A stretch of 64,000 bases of DNA from Botrimarina hoheduenensis (GTDB lineage Bacteria > Planctomycetota > Planctomycetia > Pirellulales > Lacipirellulaceae): assembly GCF_007859815.1 (NCBI RefSeq), contig NZ_SJPH01000004.1, forward strand, positions 365,094 through 429,093, given 5' to 3'. The position numbers and the translations under genes are program-made. Below the pieces are notes generated by a model. The model did no database searches. It worked only from the letters and a program-made list of their open reading frames with translations, and was not told the origin of the DNA. Positions 17,991 to 27,753 of this stretch are shown in pieces (positions within the stretch are counted from its first letter, which is position 1; every line of letters begins with the position of its first letter).

Positions 17991-19844
17991 TCATTTTTCG
18001 CCCGCGCTGAGCTTCAGATTCTTGTCGTGTTCCACCTGCAGGGTGTATTCGACAAGGGTCGCGTCGTCGCCCACCCCCGGTGCGACGCCGAGCACCCAGT
18101 TGAGGAAACCCTCTTTGGTTGGCTCGCTGACGCTTGGCTCACCGGGCGTGTTCATCCCCGGCTTGGCGGAGACGAGCGTCACCTTGACCGCGTCGGTGTC
18201 GGACGTGGGCAGCCGATCGCTCAACCGCACCTCGACCGGCTTGTCGCCGAAGTTATCGATCGTCAATCGATAGTCGAAGCGTGCTACGCGATTGCCCCCC
18301 TGCACGCGGTCCGACTTATCAACCAACTCGCGCGAAGCCCGCAACGACTCGTCGATGCCGAGCCCGACCGTAAACCCTTCGCCGATCGCGATCGAGGGGA
18401 CCTCGCCCCGGCCCACGAAGCGATCGCCCAGAAAAGTAGCCGCCGGACCCGCGAGCAGCACGCTCTTGGTGCTGTTCACCAACCGCGCCTCTTCGTACAC
18501 GTAGCTGGTCAGCACCGGAGCCGCCACGCGGTAGAACTCCGCTTCTAGCGGCAGCGCCACGATCGGGATCAGCTGTTTATCGCTCCGGCTGGGGAGCGAC
18601 ATCCGGTTGGCCAGTCGGTAGACGACGCTCATTCCCTCCGAGGCGGGCTCTGGCTGAGTAGGACTGCGATCGCGGTCGGAAGTTCTTCCGCTCAGATCGA
18701 GTAATTGCAGTTCGCACCCCAACGAGTTGAGCCCCGAATCGAACCGGGAGAGCTCTTGTTCGTTGCTGTACACGCCGCCAAAGCCGCCACTGACCTTCGA
18801 CTTGGCGAGGACCGGAGCCGAAGCGGATTCCGCCGCCGGCATCAGCCCATCGCTGAGGACTCTTCCTCGATTGATCGCCAAGTTCTTCTGCTCAAAGAAC
18901 AGCTCGGCCTTCGACCGGCGCGCCGGCTGATTCACCGCTTCGGCGATCAGCCGCACGCTGAGCGGTTCGAGCTTGGGGGCCGTCGCTACGAGCGACGGTG
19001 TGGCGGTTGAGAGGATCATCGCCACGTCGGACCAGTCCTCGCCGCTCATCTGCGTGACCGAGGCGTTGTACTCGACGGTGACCCTGCTACGGTCCTCGGC
19101 AGCACGCAAGTTATAGGAAGGGCTCCAGGTAGCGCCCGACACGAGATAGCTTAGCCGTACCGCGGTGGCACCCTTTTGCTTGCTCAGGAACACCACCGCT
19201 TCGCGGCTGGTGCGGTTGGCACCCTGGGTGAGCGTATCGCGTTTACGAGCGAGGAGCGCCATCTCGTCGTCAAGCTCTTTCGCGCGGCGGGCAAGCTGTA
19301 CGTCGCGCTCGGCAACCACTTCGCGCTCGCGAAACAAGAGGGTTGTCATCTGCGCGAGGGCCTCGGCATCGAGGACGCCGGTCGCAAGATCACCACGCGA
19401 GGTGTCGGCCGTAAATTGTTCGAGCTTGCCGAGGTAAACGGTCCGCTGCGTCAGCAGTCGCTTCTGGGCTTCGAGTTCTTGGCGTTGCTCCGCCAGCGCG
19501 GCGAGCCGTTCTTCGATCTGGCGCACCTCCGCGCGATCGTCTGACACCACGGGCCGCAGCCGCGAACGAACCGAACGCACCTCAACCCCCTGCCCCGGCT
19601 CCGCATAGAGGCTGCCGGCGAGCAACTGCTCGGGCAGGCCCGTCACGATTGCTTCGACGAGTCCAGCCGCTTCCGGCAGGGTCACCTCGCGTGTCACGAG
19701 GGCTTGCCCCTGGAAGACCGTGACGGCAACGACCCGTCCTGCATCGGTGAGCGTCTCAGCCGCCAGCGTGATACGCCCGCTCAGCAGCCCTAACGCCAGC
19801 AGGCCCACAAAGCAGCGGAGAAAAGGCAAGGAGATCAGTCGCAT
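17991..19844 (-). CDS. Mucoidy inhibitor MuiA-like protein (DUF4139/DUF4140)
   Basis: A 617-residue exported protein from the ATG at 19844, whose signal peptide is RLISLPFLRCFVGLLALGLL. The N-terminal DUF4140 part is recognised by VTVFQGQALVTREVTLPEA and the GLPEQLLAGSLY segment. A coiled coil of about 100 residues follows (VRQIEERLAALAEQRQELEA). The C-terminal DUF4139 beta-rich region starts at AVRLSYLVSGATWSPSYNLR and includes NSTKSVLLAGPAATFLGDRF and RFDYRLTIDNFGDKPVEVRL. The family is named after an effect on mucoid growth, but its biochemical role is unknown. A TTG start 19 codons upstream is possible but adds a poor leader. Confidence 0.85.
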   Translation of the reverse strand: MRLISLPFLRCFVGLLALGLLSGRITLAAETLTDAGRVVAVTVFQGQALVTREVTLPEAAGLVEAIVTGLPEQLLAGSLYAEPGQGVEVRSVRSRLRPVVSDDRAEVRQIEERLAALAEQRQELEAQKRLLTQRTVYLGKLEQFTADTSRGDLATGVLDAEALAQMTTLLFREREVVAERDVQLARRAKELDDEMALLARKRDTLTQGANRTSREAVVFLSKQKGATAVRLSYLVSGATWSPSYNLRAAEDRSRVTVEYNASVTQMSGEDWSDVAMILSTATPSLVATAPKLEPLSVRLIAEAVNQPARRSKAELFFEQKNLAINRGRVLSDGLMPAAESASAPVLAKSKVSGGFGGVYSNEQELSRFDSGLNSLGCELQLLDLSGRTSDRDRSPTQPEPASEGMSVVYRLANRMSLPSRSDKQLIPIVALPLEAEFYRVAAPVLTSYVYEEARLVNSTKSVLLAGPAATFLGDRFVGRGEVPSIAIGEGFTVGLGIDESLRASRELVDKSDRVQGGNRVARFDYRLTIDNFGDKPVEVRLSDRLPTSDTDAVKVTLVSAKPGMNTPGEPSVSEPTKEGFLNWVLGVAPGVGDDATLVEYTLQVEHDKNLKLSAGEK

Positions 19845-20129
19845 AAGAATTCGCCCGGATGAGTGAAAAGGTTGGGGGGTCTGCCAAGGCAGGGATGCCA
19901 CGGCTAGCGGGTCCTACGCGGGGAGGCTTCGAGAGGTTTCCCGCGGGGGTCCTCATTCCCTAGCGATGCTCCTGGCCAAAAGGGCACCACCAAATCGCAA
20001 AAAGAACCAAGAATCGAGGGCGACCACCCTGAGCGAGGCGCTTGCTAGCGTGCCGGTGGCGCAGAGAATCGAGGGATTGCCGTCCTTGCAAGCGGCCCCT
20101 TCCCTGCCTTGATCGGTACACGCTCTGCC

Positions 20130-21659
20130 ATGTCGTCTGGTCCGCTGCCGTCGGAATCCCGCCCGCTCCCTCCGTCGATCGCCGAGAAGATCGTCGCTGA
20201 GGGTCTGACGTTCGACGACGTGCTCGTCGAGCCACGCTACAGCGAGGTTGTGCCCGCCGAGGTGAACGTCGCCACACGGCTCACACGCCGCATCGCGATG
20301 AACGTCCCGCTGCTTAGTTCACCGATGGATACGGTCACCGAGCACCGCATGGCGATCGGCCTGGCGCTCGTGGGGGGGCTCGGCGTGATCCACAAGAATC
20401 TGTCGATCGAAGAGCAGGCGCAGGAAGTGGAAAAGGTCAAGCGGTCAGCCAACGGCATCATCGCCGATCCGGTGACGTTGCCGCCCGAGGCCCTGGTCGC
20501 GCAAGCTCGGGAAACGATGTCCCAGTCCCGGGTTTCGGGCGTGCCGATCACCACTGCTAGCGGTCGGCTCGTGGGCATTCTCACCCGCCGCGACCTCCGT
20601 TTTATGGAGCGCAACGACCTGCCGATCGGCGAGGTAATGACCAAAGACAACCTGGTAACGGCTACGGGGACCGTAACGCTTGCGGAAGCTGAGAAGATCT
20701 TGATGGAGAAAAAGGTCGAGAAGCTTCTGCTGGTTGACGAAGATTACACACTGACGGGACTGATCACGATCAAGGACATCGACATGATGCGCCGCTTCCC
20801 CGAAGCGGCAAAAGACGCACAGGGACGCTTGCGTGCCGGCGCCGCTATCGGCGTAGGCGATTTCGAGCGGGCCGAGCGGCTCATCGCCAAAGAGGTCGAT
20901 TTCCTGGTCGTTGACAGCGCCCACGGACACTCGCGGAACGTTATCGAGACCGTCAGGGGGATCAAACAACGCTGGGATATCGATGTGGTCGCCGGCAACG
21001 TGGCGACGGCCGAGGGAACCCGCGACCTGATCGAGGCTGGAGCCGACGCCGTTAAGGTGGGCATCGGGCCCGGATCGATCTGCACCACGCGGGTCATCTC
21101 GGGCATCGGGGTTCCGCAAGTGACGGCGGTAGCAGCGGCAGCGGCAGCGGCTCAAGGAACCGGTGTCACGATCATCGCCGACGGGGGCATTCGGTATTCG
21201 GGCGACATCACCAAAGCGATCGCCGCTGGGGCCAACGTGGTCATGATCGGCGGCCTGCTCGCCGGCCTCGACGAGAGCCCCGGCGAACGGATCCTGTACC
21301 AAGGACGCACCTACAAAACCTATCGCGGCATGGGTTCGCTCGGGGCAATGGCCAAGGGCTCAAGCGAACGCTACCGCCAAGCTGGAAGCCAACACGAAGC
21401 AAGCAAGCTGGTGCCCGAGGGCGTCGAGGGGCGTGTCCCCTACCGCGGCGAACTAGGGCCCTTCATTTACCAACTCGTGGGCGGCCTGCGGGCCGGCATG
21501 GGTTACTGCGGAGCGCGGACTATCGACGAGCTGCGAACGCAGTCGCGGTTCATCCGGGTCAGCCCGGCAACGGTTAGGGAGAACCACCCTCATGACATCG
21601 CCATTACGCACGAAGCGCCCAACTACACCACCGAGCACCACGGCTCGGAGGGATCCTGA
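20130..21659 (+). CDS. guaB: Inosine-5'-monophosphate dehydrogenase
   Basis: About 509 residues from the ATG at 20130. It oxidises IMP to XMP with NAD+, the committed step to GTP (EC 1.1.1.205). The N-terminal signature is [15 protein letters not shown]. Two CBS domains lie between residues about 105 and 225 ([20 protein letters not shown] and [20 protein letters not shown]). The active-site loop [18 protein letters not shown] contains the catalytic Cys, and [20 protein letters not shown] and the flap segment [14 protein letters not shown] follow. The next gene overlaps its last 68 bases in another frame, suggesting coupled expression or a misread downstream start. Confidence 0.97.
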   Translation: MSSGPLPSESRPLPPSIAEKIVAEGLTFDDVLVEPRYSEVVPAEVNVATRLTRRIAMNVPLLSSPMDTVTEHRMAIGLALVGGLGVIHKNLSIEEQAQEVEKVKRSANGIIADPVTLPPEALVAQARETMSQSRVSGVPITTASGRLVGILTRRDLRFMERNDLPIGEVMTKDNLVTATGTVTLAEAEKILMEKKVEKLLLVDEDYTLTGLITIKDIDMMRRFPEAAKDAQGRLRAGAAIGVGDFERAERLIAKEVDFLVVDSAHGHSRNVIETVRGIKQRWDIDVVAGNVATAEGTRDLIEAGADAVKVGIGPGSICTTRVISGIGVPQVTAVAAAAAAAQGTGVTIIADGGIRYSGDITKAIAAGANVVMIGGLLAGLDESPGERILYQGRTYKTYRGMGSLGAMAKGSSERYRQAGSQHEASKLVPEGVEGRVPYRGELGPFIYQLVGGLRAGMGYCGARTIDELRTQSRFIRVSPATVRENHPHDIAITHEAPNYTTEHHGSEGS

Positions 21660-22842
21660 GCGCACTACACCCCACCGCCCCGCTGCTGGTGCCGCCGCGG
21701 CGTATCGCCGTGTGGCCGACGCCACCGCACCGGAAGGCACTGAGCCGCTCTGGCTCCCCTCTGGATGGCTGGTAGTGGTGCTGCTGCTGACCTCGGCAGC
21801 CCCGGTGTTCGGTGAACGGATCGCTCCGCCAGCCGGCAGCGATGGATGGCGCCCACGTTCGTCGGCAAGCAACTCCACCGTCACGCACCGCGCAATCGCT
21901 AGCCCGCTAACCCGGTCACCGTCTCAAGCCGTCATCGCGCCACGCCCTGCCGAGCCGCGCTGGGACCGTTCGCTGCGGCCAGTCGATTACCAAGACGATA
22001 TCGCGGGCCCAGCGCTGCGCGTCGCACAGCGTGAGCGGCCGGACACCGACGCCCTGCGCCGTCGTCCGACACGGTTTGCTCAGCAAGATAATCTGGAAGA
22101 ACTGATCGAGCGTCCCCTGGGCACCGATCCGAATGCCGCTCGGCAGTACGAAGAGCTGCCGGCCGATCCCTTCGATCAGCCTCCGTTCGGAGCGAACGAA
22201 CGCGAGCCCGCACGGCCCGCCGAGAACAACGACTACGTGCGTTCTCCGGCTGAGGAAGAGCCACCCAAGAACCGCGGTCGCGATATCGCCGAGGACCTCG
22301 CCGCCCCGTTTGGCACAAGCGACACGATCGACCGCGGCAACGACACCGCCCTGGAAGAAGACCTCGCCGAGGCCCGCAAGGACTGTGTCGAAGAACTCGC
22401 GAAGGTCAAAGCGAAACGCTTGATCGGTTTAGATCTGTCGATCGGCGTCGCAGGGGTCGCGGGGGAAGACTACCCGTACGAGTGCTCGATCGATGACGGC
22501 ATGGTTGGCGCTCCACGCTGCTGGGCCGAGATCACCTACATGTGGAAGGCCTCGGCCCTGTGCCATAAGCCGCTGTACTTTGAGGACGTTCACCTGGAGC
22601 GTTACGGCCACTCGTGGGGCCCGGTGCTGCAGCCGCTGGTTTCGGGAGCCCACTTTTTTGGACGCCTGCCCGTGCTGCCGTACTGCATAGGTCTGAAGAC
22701 TCCCAACGAGTGCGTTTACACCCTGGGTCACTACCGCCCGGGCAGCTGTGCCCCGTACACGATCGACCCGATCCCGTTCACCTGGCGGGCGGCGTTGTTC
22801 CAAGCCGGTGGGGCGGTCGGCGTGGCCTCGTTCCTGCCCTGA
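21592..22842 (+). CDS. Secreted planctomycete protein, function unknown
   Basis: A 416-residue protein starting inside guaB. Residues 1-50 are Thr/Arg/Pro-rich, followed by a hydrophobic segment ([20 protein letters not shown]) that would act as a signal or anchor. Residues 75-280 are polar and Arg/Pro/Asp-rich, probably disordered. The C-terminal 140 residues form a compact domain with Cys, Tyr and Trp residues ([53 protein letters not shown]). I recall this domain only from planctomycetes and assign no function. The 48-residue leader before the hydrophobic stretch suggests the true start may lie downstream of the overlap, for example at a GTG near 21712. A strong terminator follows at 22892. 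Confidence 0.68.
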   Translation: MTSPLRTKRPTTPPSTTARRDPERTTPHRPAAGAAAAYRRVADATAPEGTEPLWLPSGWLVVVLLLTSAAPVFGERIAPPAGSDGWRPRSSASNSTVTHRAIASPLTRSPSQAVIAPRPAEPRWDRSLRPVDYQDDIAGPALRVAQRERPDTDALRRRPTRFAQQDNLEELIERPLGTDPNAARQYEELPADPFDQPPFGANEREPARPAENNDYVRSPAEEEPPKNRGRDIAEDLAAPFGTSDTIDRGNDTALEEDLAEARKDCVEELAKVKAKRLIGLDLSIGVAGVAGEDYPYECSIDDGMVGAPRCWAEITYMWKASALCHKPLYFEDVHLERYGHSWGPVLQPLVSGAHFFGRLPVLPYCIGLKTPNECVYTLGHYRPGSCAPYTIDPIPFTWRAALFQAGGAVGVASFLP

Positions 22843-22891
22843 GTGGACTGGGGCCTGACGACGCGAGGGGTTAAGTTAAGAACAGAACGAC

Positions 22892-22938
22892 CGGCGGCGT
22901 CCCACGCAGTATTAGCGTGTCGGACGCCGCCGCTGTTT
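22892..22938 (+). terminator. Intrinsic terminator after the guaB gene pair
   Basis: An 11-base stem (CGGCGGCGTCC at 22892-22902 against 22922-22932) encloses a second nested stem (CACGC/GCGTG) and is followed by CTGTTTT. It ends the guaB-secreted protein unit and lies 35 bases before the acetyltransferase start. Confidence 0.8.
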
Positions 22939-22972
22939 TCCTGCCCGCCGCCGCCCCGCTGAGTTCCTCCGC

Positions 22973-23536
22973 TTGATCGTCCGCTTATTTCCGCACGGGT
23001 CGGCCGAGTATCGGGCCTCGCTCACTTTGCGGTGCCGCTTCCTGCGCGAACCGCTCGGATTGATGCTGACCCCCGCCGATCTGGCAGGCGAAGAAGACCA
23101 GCTCCACTTCGGTCTGTTCCTTAGCGAAGAAGACCAGGCGGTTTGCCCCCCTCCAGAAGGGCTTGTGGCAAGCCTGATCGCTAAGCCACTGGAATCCCCC
23201 CCGCAGGGGGTAACGCGGGTCATGGGCGCAGCCGACGCGGAGTCAGGCGTTTCCGCCCCTTCAGAAGCGGTGTTCGAGGGGTATTTCACTGGCCCCGTGC
23301 GGCTCCGCCAGGTAGTGGTTCACGACGATTTTCGTTCTTGTGGAGCGGGACGAAGACTGCTGGCCGGTGCTGAAAAGCACTTGAGCGAGCTGGGCGCGAC
23401 GGAGTTCCGCCTGTTCGCGCGGACTCCGGTGGCGGGCTTCTATCAGCGCTGCGGCTACGAACTGACGGGCCTGGTGGCAGAACTCATCGGCCTGCCCCAC
23501 AGCGAGCTAGTTAAGACGTATCGCGGACTCGAATGA
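22973..23536 (+). CDS. GNAT family N-acetyltransferase
   Basis: A 187-residue cytosolic protein from a TTG start. The C-terminal half has the GNAT acetyl-CoA-binding motif A: strand VRLRQVVVHDDF followed by RSCGAGRRLLAGAEKHL, where R-x-x-G-x-G grips the pyrophosphate. Motif B is TEFRLFARTPVAGFYQRCGY, ending in the usual FYxxxGY. The first 110 residues are less conserved and include a loop with cysteines. The acceptor substrate cannot be inferred. It follows a strong terminator, so it probably has its own promoter within the 35 bases or reads from inside the hairpin region. Confidence 0.8.
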   Translation: MIVRLFPHGSAEYRASLTLRCRFLREPLGLMLTPADLAGEEDQLHFGLFLSEEDQAVCPPPEGLVASLIAKPLESPPQGVTRVMGAADAESGVSAPSEAVFEGYFTGPVRLRQVVVHDDFRSCGAGRRLLAGAEKHLSELGATEFRLFARTPVAGFYQRCGYELTGLVAELIGLPHSELVKTYRGLE

Positions 23537-24107
23537 GCGTTCGGGCGTTCAAGACGCTGTTGGAGTAAAGAACTCCGAGCCGCGAGCGATTGCGCAAACA
23601 ACCCGTGCTTTTCCGCACGACGGCCCGGATCGCTTGACGCCTACTGGGGGCCGACTATGGTTAGATGTGGTTGGAAGATCGCGATGAGCTGACTATTTTG
23701 TTAGCGTCATGCGGCCTTAGTGCTTGGGAACTATCGCGTCGGAACCGCGGCTTTTCCCTCAGAGCAGCGTAGAGGCATCGGCGAGAGCTTTGCGGGCGAA
23801 AAATTCGCCCGCACGGTCAGCTCTCTTAGCGCCCCTTATTTGTACCGCTTCCACCCCCCCGCCCCACGCTCAAGGTCGCACAGCGGCACGCTCACTCGCA
23901 ATCGCGGCGTGAGCGCGAAGTAGGCTGCCCCTGCAGTAGTCTTAACCGACCGCTCGTTGGTGGCATCGTCCCCGTCCCGCGATTAAATCTGCATCGCAAA
24001 GCCTCCGGCTGCTATTTAGTAGCTTCGCTGAAATTCTTGCCGTTTGGGCCTTTGCATTCCCACCGCAAAAAACATCTCCGTTTAGCACTCTCGAAGGAAC
24101 CGAGTAA
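23537..24107. other. Intergenic region with one perfect hairpin
   Basis: This 570-base stretch lies before the PEP-CTERM gene group. It holds a perfect 10-base stem with a three-base loop at 23791-23813 (TGCGGGCGAA against TTCGCCCGCA), which has no T-tract on either side and so is not a standard terminator. Two overlapping short frames at 23720-23923 look like chance. The last 15 bases carry the ribosome site GAAGGA of the next gene. Confidence 0.45.
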
Positions 24108-25574
24108 ATGTTGCGTCACTTATTCAACTGCGCGGTTAGCGCGTCGATTGCTTTGATCGCGGCGACATCCGACTCCCAAATCTACTACCCGATGCAGAAC
24201 ACATCGGGCAGCGAGTTCGTTGTGCTGACCTCCGGTGACGTTGATCCCGGCACGCCTTTAAACGATCCCGATGTGACGATCGCCTACGGCATCAACTATG
24301 CGACCTATTCGGTGGGATTCGGTGTGCCCGCGGGCATTCCCGAGGCTCCCAACACTCGGCCCGGTGATACGCCGCGGACCGGTATGTTCGTCTCAGCCAA
24401 CGACAACCTGATCACGAACATCTCGGGCCTATCGGAAATCGCCCTGCTGCCCAAGGACACCAGCACGGGCCAGTTGCTCAGCCTTACCGGTGCTTACGAG
24501 GTGCAAGTCGACATCTGGATGAACTACGACAAACAGTCGGCAAACGCCACCGAATTCGGCGGACTGTTGGTCGGACACGATGGCCTCACGCAAGGCCGTT
24601 TGACCGGCGGCGGTCTCATCTACTCGGGAGACTCCGGCGCGCTGAGCGACTTCCGTTTGCAGCACGGCCCGGCGAGCGGTGTGGGCGAAGCGAACAACGG
24701 CGGCGTCGGCTTTATCCGCATCGCGGGTGAGGACGACGGCATGGGCGGACTGCTCAACGGCGACGGCTACTACAATCCTGACGTCGCGACCGACTACTTT
24801 GCCGATGTGCAGTTTGACGCCGACTTCGGCGTCGCCGCCGCACTCGATAGCGAGAACGACTTCTGGCAAGAAATCGCCGGCGATCGGACCGACCTCGGTG
24901 CCTCTCTCTCCCCTTACAATTCGCAAGGCGTTGGCCAAGCGGGACCGCCGACCGTCAATAATCCCCCGGGCGACATGGGCATGCGCTGGGGTACCATCCG
25001 CATCGAAGTCGATCCGAACGAGATGGGCACCGGCCCCCGCGCTGCGGCCGGTGTCGCCCGCGTCTATCTCTCAGCCACTTGGCAGGTTGATGGCGACGAC
25101 GACCTCAACACGTTTGATCCTGTCACGATCACCGGTCCCGAGAAGCTTGTCGGAACGATCAGCAACAGCCTGACCGGCCCCGATGTCGCCGGCAACCAAA
25201 CCGCCGTGCTCGACTTCAGCGATCCGATCGCGATGATCTACGCCGACCTGTTCGTCTCGTTCGAGGGGAGCGGCTACAACTTCGCGATCTTTGATAACCT
25301 GATCGTCACGCCCGCTACCGTTTCGGCTCAGCCGGGCGATTTCAACGGCGATGGCAAGGTGGACAACGGCGACCTGAACCTGCTGCTGGGCAACTGGGGT
25401 TCGGCTACCGTGCCCGTCGATTGGATCAACGGCTTCGACACGCCCGTCGATAACGGTGAACTCAACGCGCTGCTCGGCAATTGGGGCTTCGGCGTCAGCG
25501 TTGCCGTGCCCGAACCGACCGCTCTGGCCATGCTGGCCGTTGGCTCACTGCTGATGATCCCCAAGCGTCGCTAG
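24108..25574 (+). CDS. PEP-CTERM protein with dockerin-like module
   Basis: A 488-residue secreted protein. The signal peptide is LFNCAVSASIALIAATSDSQ. Residues 25-400 are a beta-rich Gly/Asp region of unknown fold, probably a lectin- or jelly-roll-like surface domain. At residues about 408-460 comes a dockerin-type pair of calcium-binding loops (GDFNGDGKVDNGDLNLLLGN and the partner PVDNGELNALLGNWGFG). The C-terminus is VPEPTALAMLAVGSLLMIPKRR, a PEP-CTERM signal for exosortase cleavage. Its main domain is not related to those of the next two genes, yet the dockerin and anchor are nearly the same. Binding partners of the dockerin-like module are unknown. Confidence 0.85.
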   Translation: MLRHLFNCAVSASIALIAATSDSQIYYPMQNTSGSEFVVLTSGDVDPGTPLNDPDVTIAYGINYATYSVGFGVPAGIPEAPNTRPGDTPRTGMFVSANDNLITNISGLSEIALLPKDTSTGQLLSLTGAYEVQVDIWMNYDKQSANATEFGGLLVGHDGLTQGRLTGGGLIYSGDSGALSDFRLQHGPASGVGEANNGGVGFIRIAGEDDGMGGLLNGDGYYNPDVATDYFADVQFDADFGVAAALDSENDFWQEIAGDRTDLGASLSPYNSQGVGQAGPPTVNNPPGDMGMRWGTIRIEVDPNEMGTGPRAAAGVARVYLSATWQVDGDDDLNTFDPVTITGPEKLVGTISNSLTGPDVAGNQTAVLDFSDPIAMIYADLFVSFEGSGYNFAIFDNLIVTPATVSAQPGDFNGDGKVDNGDLNLLLGNWGSATVPVDWINGFDTPVDNGELNALLGNWGFGVSVAVPEPTALAMLAVGSLLMIPKRR

Positions 25575-25623
25575 TCATCTCTGAATCTAACGGCAACTTA
25601 GTGATTCCTTCCACGAGAACTAT

Positions 25624-26736
25624 ATGTCGAAGTATTTCCTTCTGCCGTCGATAGGCACCGCTTGCCTGCTGCTGATGCTGTCGCAGACTGCTGGAGCACA
25701 GATCGTGTTCTCCGACAGCTTTGACGACGGGCAGGCCAGCACGCGGTGGTCGGCTCCACTCGAGACCATCGAGTTCTCAACTTCCGACTGGACTCTTGAC
25801 TACGCGTTTGACTACAGCCAAATCCAAAACCCTTTTGCGGGCAATGCGCCGATCCCCTCGGCCCCCAACTCAACGGGCGGCTCGACCATTGGCGTTTACA
25901 TGACTGCTAACAACACCGAACAGACCACCGGTGATGAAGGCGAAGCGATTGGCATTGTCTCGAACTTTGCCCTGCCCAGCGGCGACTTCAGCATCACCGC
26001 CGACCTGTTCCTCTTCTGGAACGGTGGCGGCGGTTCCACTGAATACTCGATCTTTGGTGCCAACCACGACGGCAGTAACAATGTCCCGTTCCCGTTCAAC
26101 GTGAACGCGGGGTCAGGCATCGCCTGGGCTGCCGACAGCGACGGCGACTCGGGCACGGACCTCTATCGCTTTGAAGAGGGCATCGGTCAGACCGGGCTGG
26201 GCGGCTACGAGGCCATTCCCAGTGGCAGCATCCCGAACGTTCCGACCGGCAGCCCCGCCCCGGTAGGCATTTACAGCCAGTGGGTTGAGGTGCAGATCGA
26301 GGTGGTTGATGGTAATGCGGCGTTCTCGATCAACGGCTATCTGATCGATACTGTTGCGAGTGCCTTCACCGGTGGCGGCGTCCTGCTTGGGCATGCCGAC
26401 TATTTCAACAGCGTCAACAACGCCATCGGCGGATTCACCAACGGCTCGATCTGGGACAACATCGTTGTCACCGAGCTCGGAGCTGCGGTCGCCGGTGACT
26501 TCAACGGCGACGGAAAGGTCGACAACGGTGACCTGAATCTGCTCTTGGGCAACTGGGGTTTGGCAACGGTGCCCCCCGAATGGACCAACGGCTTCGACAC
26601 GCCCGTCGATAACGGCGAGCTCAATGCTCTGCTGGGCAATTGGGGCTTTGGCGTCGGCGTGGCCGTGCCGGAACCCTCTGCCGCCCTGCTTTTTGTTACC
26701 GGACTCGTCGCGGCCGCCGCGCGGCGTCGCAGCTAA
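25624..26736 (+). CDS. PEP-CTERM protein with dockerin-like module, paralog of the next gene
   Basis: A 370-residue secreted protein: signal peptide (LPSIGTACLLLMLSQTAGAQ), a beta-sandwich-like domain at about 25-290 that looks like a concanavalin-type surface domain (FLFWNGGGGSTEYSIFGANH), a dockerin-like module at about 297-350 (GDFNGDGKVDNGDLNLLLGN) and the PEP-CTERM anchor VPEPSAALLFVTGLVAAAA plus RRRS. The main domain is about half identical by eye to the next gene product over its whole length, including YMTANNTEQTTGDEGEAIG. It lies 49 bases after the previous gene, so the group may be one transcript ended by the terminator at 27778. Confidence 0.85.
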   Translation: MSKYFLLPSIGTACLLLMLSQTAGAQIVFSDSFDDGQASTRWSAPLETIEFSTSDWTLDYAFDYSQIQNPFAGNAPIPSAPNSTGGSTIGVYMTANNTEQTTGDEGEAIGIVSNFALPSGDFSITADLFLFWNGGGGSTEYSIFGANHDGSNNVPFPFNVNAGSGIAWAADSDGDSGTDLYRFEEGIGQTGLGGYEAIPSGSIPNVPTGSPAPVGIYSQWVEVQIEVVDGNAAFSINGYLIDTVASAFTGGGVLLGHADYFNSVNNAIGGFTNGSIWDNIVVTELGAAVAGDFNGDGKVDNGDLNLLLGNWGLATVPPEWTNGFDTPVDNGELNALLGNWGFGVGVAVPEPSAALLFVTGLVAAAARRRS

Positions 26737-26829
26737 AGCTTGAGGAAGCGAGTCGTACTCGCTATTAAACCCGCGTTCAACTTTGTGATGACTTCCCTGT
26801 TCCGTGTTTCCCCTTTGAGGTTTGAACTA

Positions 26830-27753
26830 ATGATGTGCAAGCGTTTCTTGGCTTTTGCCATGATCGGCAGCCTGGCTGTTTCGTCGGCTAGTGCTCAGAT
26901 CCTTTACACCGAAGACTTCGACGACCTGGCGGGTGCCACCCGTTGGTCAACCATCCAAACCACGGAGTTCACCACTCCTGACAGCACGATCGATTACGCT
27001 TTCGACTACAGCCAGATCGTCGATCCGTTCGTCGGCGGCGGCACCCCGATCCCGCCCGCTCCCAACGGCGATGGCATCTCGACGATCGGCGTCTTCATGA
27101 CCGCCAACAACACCGACAACACGACCGGTGACGAGGGCGACGGCATCGGTGCCGTGTCGAGCTACGCTCTGCCGAGCGGCAACTTCAAGGTTGCGGCCGA
27201 CATGTATCTGTTCTGGAATGGTGGCGGCGGTTCGACCGAGTACGGCGGTATCGGCGTCCATCACGATGGCTCGCAAAACGTCCCGCTGCGCTTCGGAGTC
27301 AATGAGGGCTCAGGCATTGCTTGGACCGGCACGACCGACGGTGACACCGCCGGTGACCTGATCTCGTTCAACAGCAGCACCGGCCAAGCAGTGATCGCCA
27401 ACTTCCAGGATTGGCCCGCTAACGTTCCCGTCCCGCCCGGCACCACCATCGGTCAGCCCGTCCCGGGTGGTCTGTTCGGTGCCTGGAGCACGCTCGAGAT
27501 CGCCGTGGCCAATGGCAACGCGACGTTGTTCATCAACGGCGTCAAGGTCCACACGGTCGCGAATCCGTTCTCGGGGGGTGGCGTCCTGCTGACCCACAAC
27601 GACATCTTCAACAGCGTCAACCAGGTGATCGTTCCGGGTGGCTTCACCAACGGTTCGGTGTTTGACAACATTGTTGTCTCGACCATCCCCGAGCCGGCGA
27701 CCGGCCTGCTCGTTCTGGTTGGCTTGGCTGGCTTCGCGGCCCGTCGTCGCTGA
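26830..27753 (+). CDS. PEP-CTERM protein, paralog without dockerin module
   Basis: About 307 residues from the ATG at 26830, preceded by GAGG about ten bases upstream. The signal peptide is CKRFLAFAMIGSLAVSSASA. The single beta-rich domain matches the previous gene product (YLFWNGGGGSTEYGGIGVHH, MTANNTDNTTGDEGDGIG, GGFTNGSVFDNIVV). It passes directly into the PEP-CTERM anchor IPEPATGLLVLVGLAGFAAR, so it lacks the 55-residue dockerin-like module that its neighbour carries at the same point. This is a tandem duplicate in which one copy gained or lost the module. A frame open from 26740 would add 30 residues before the signal and is unlikely. Confidence 0.86.
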   Translation: MMCKRFLAFAMIGSLAVSSASAQILYTEDFDDLAGATRWSTIQTTEFTTPDSTIDYAFDYSQIVDPFVGGGTPIPPAPNGDGISTIGVFMTANNTDNTTGDEGDGIGAVSSYALPSGNFKVAADMYLFWNGGGGSTEYGGIGVHHDGSQNVPLRFGVNEGSGIAWTGTTDGDTAGDLISFNSSTGQAVIANFQDWPANVPVPPGTTIGQPVPGGLFGAWSTLEIAVANGNATLFINGVKVHTVANPFSGGGVLLTHNDIFNSVNQVIVPGGFTNGSVFDNIVVSTIPEPATGLLVLVGLAGFAARRR

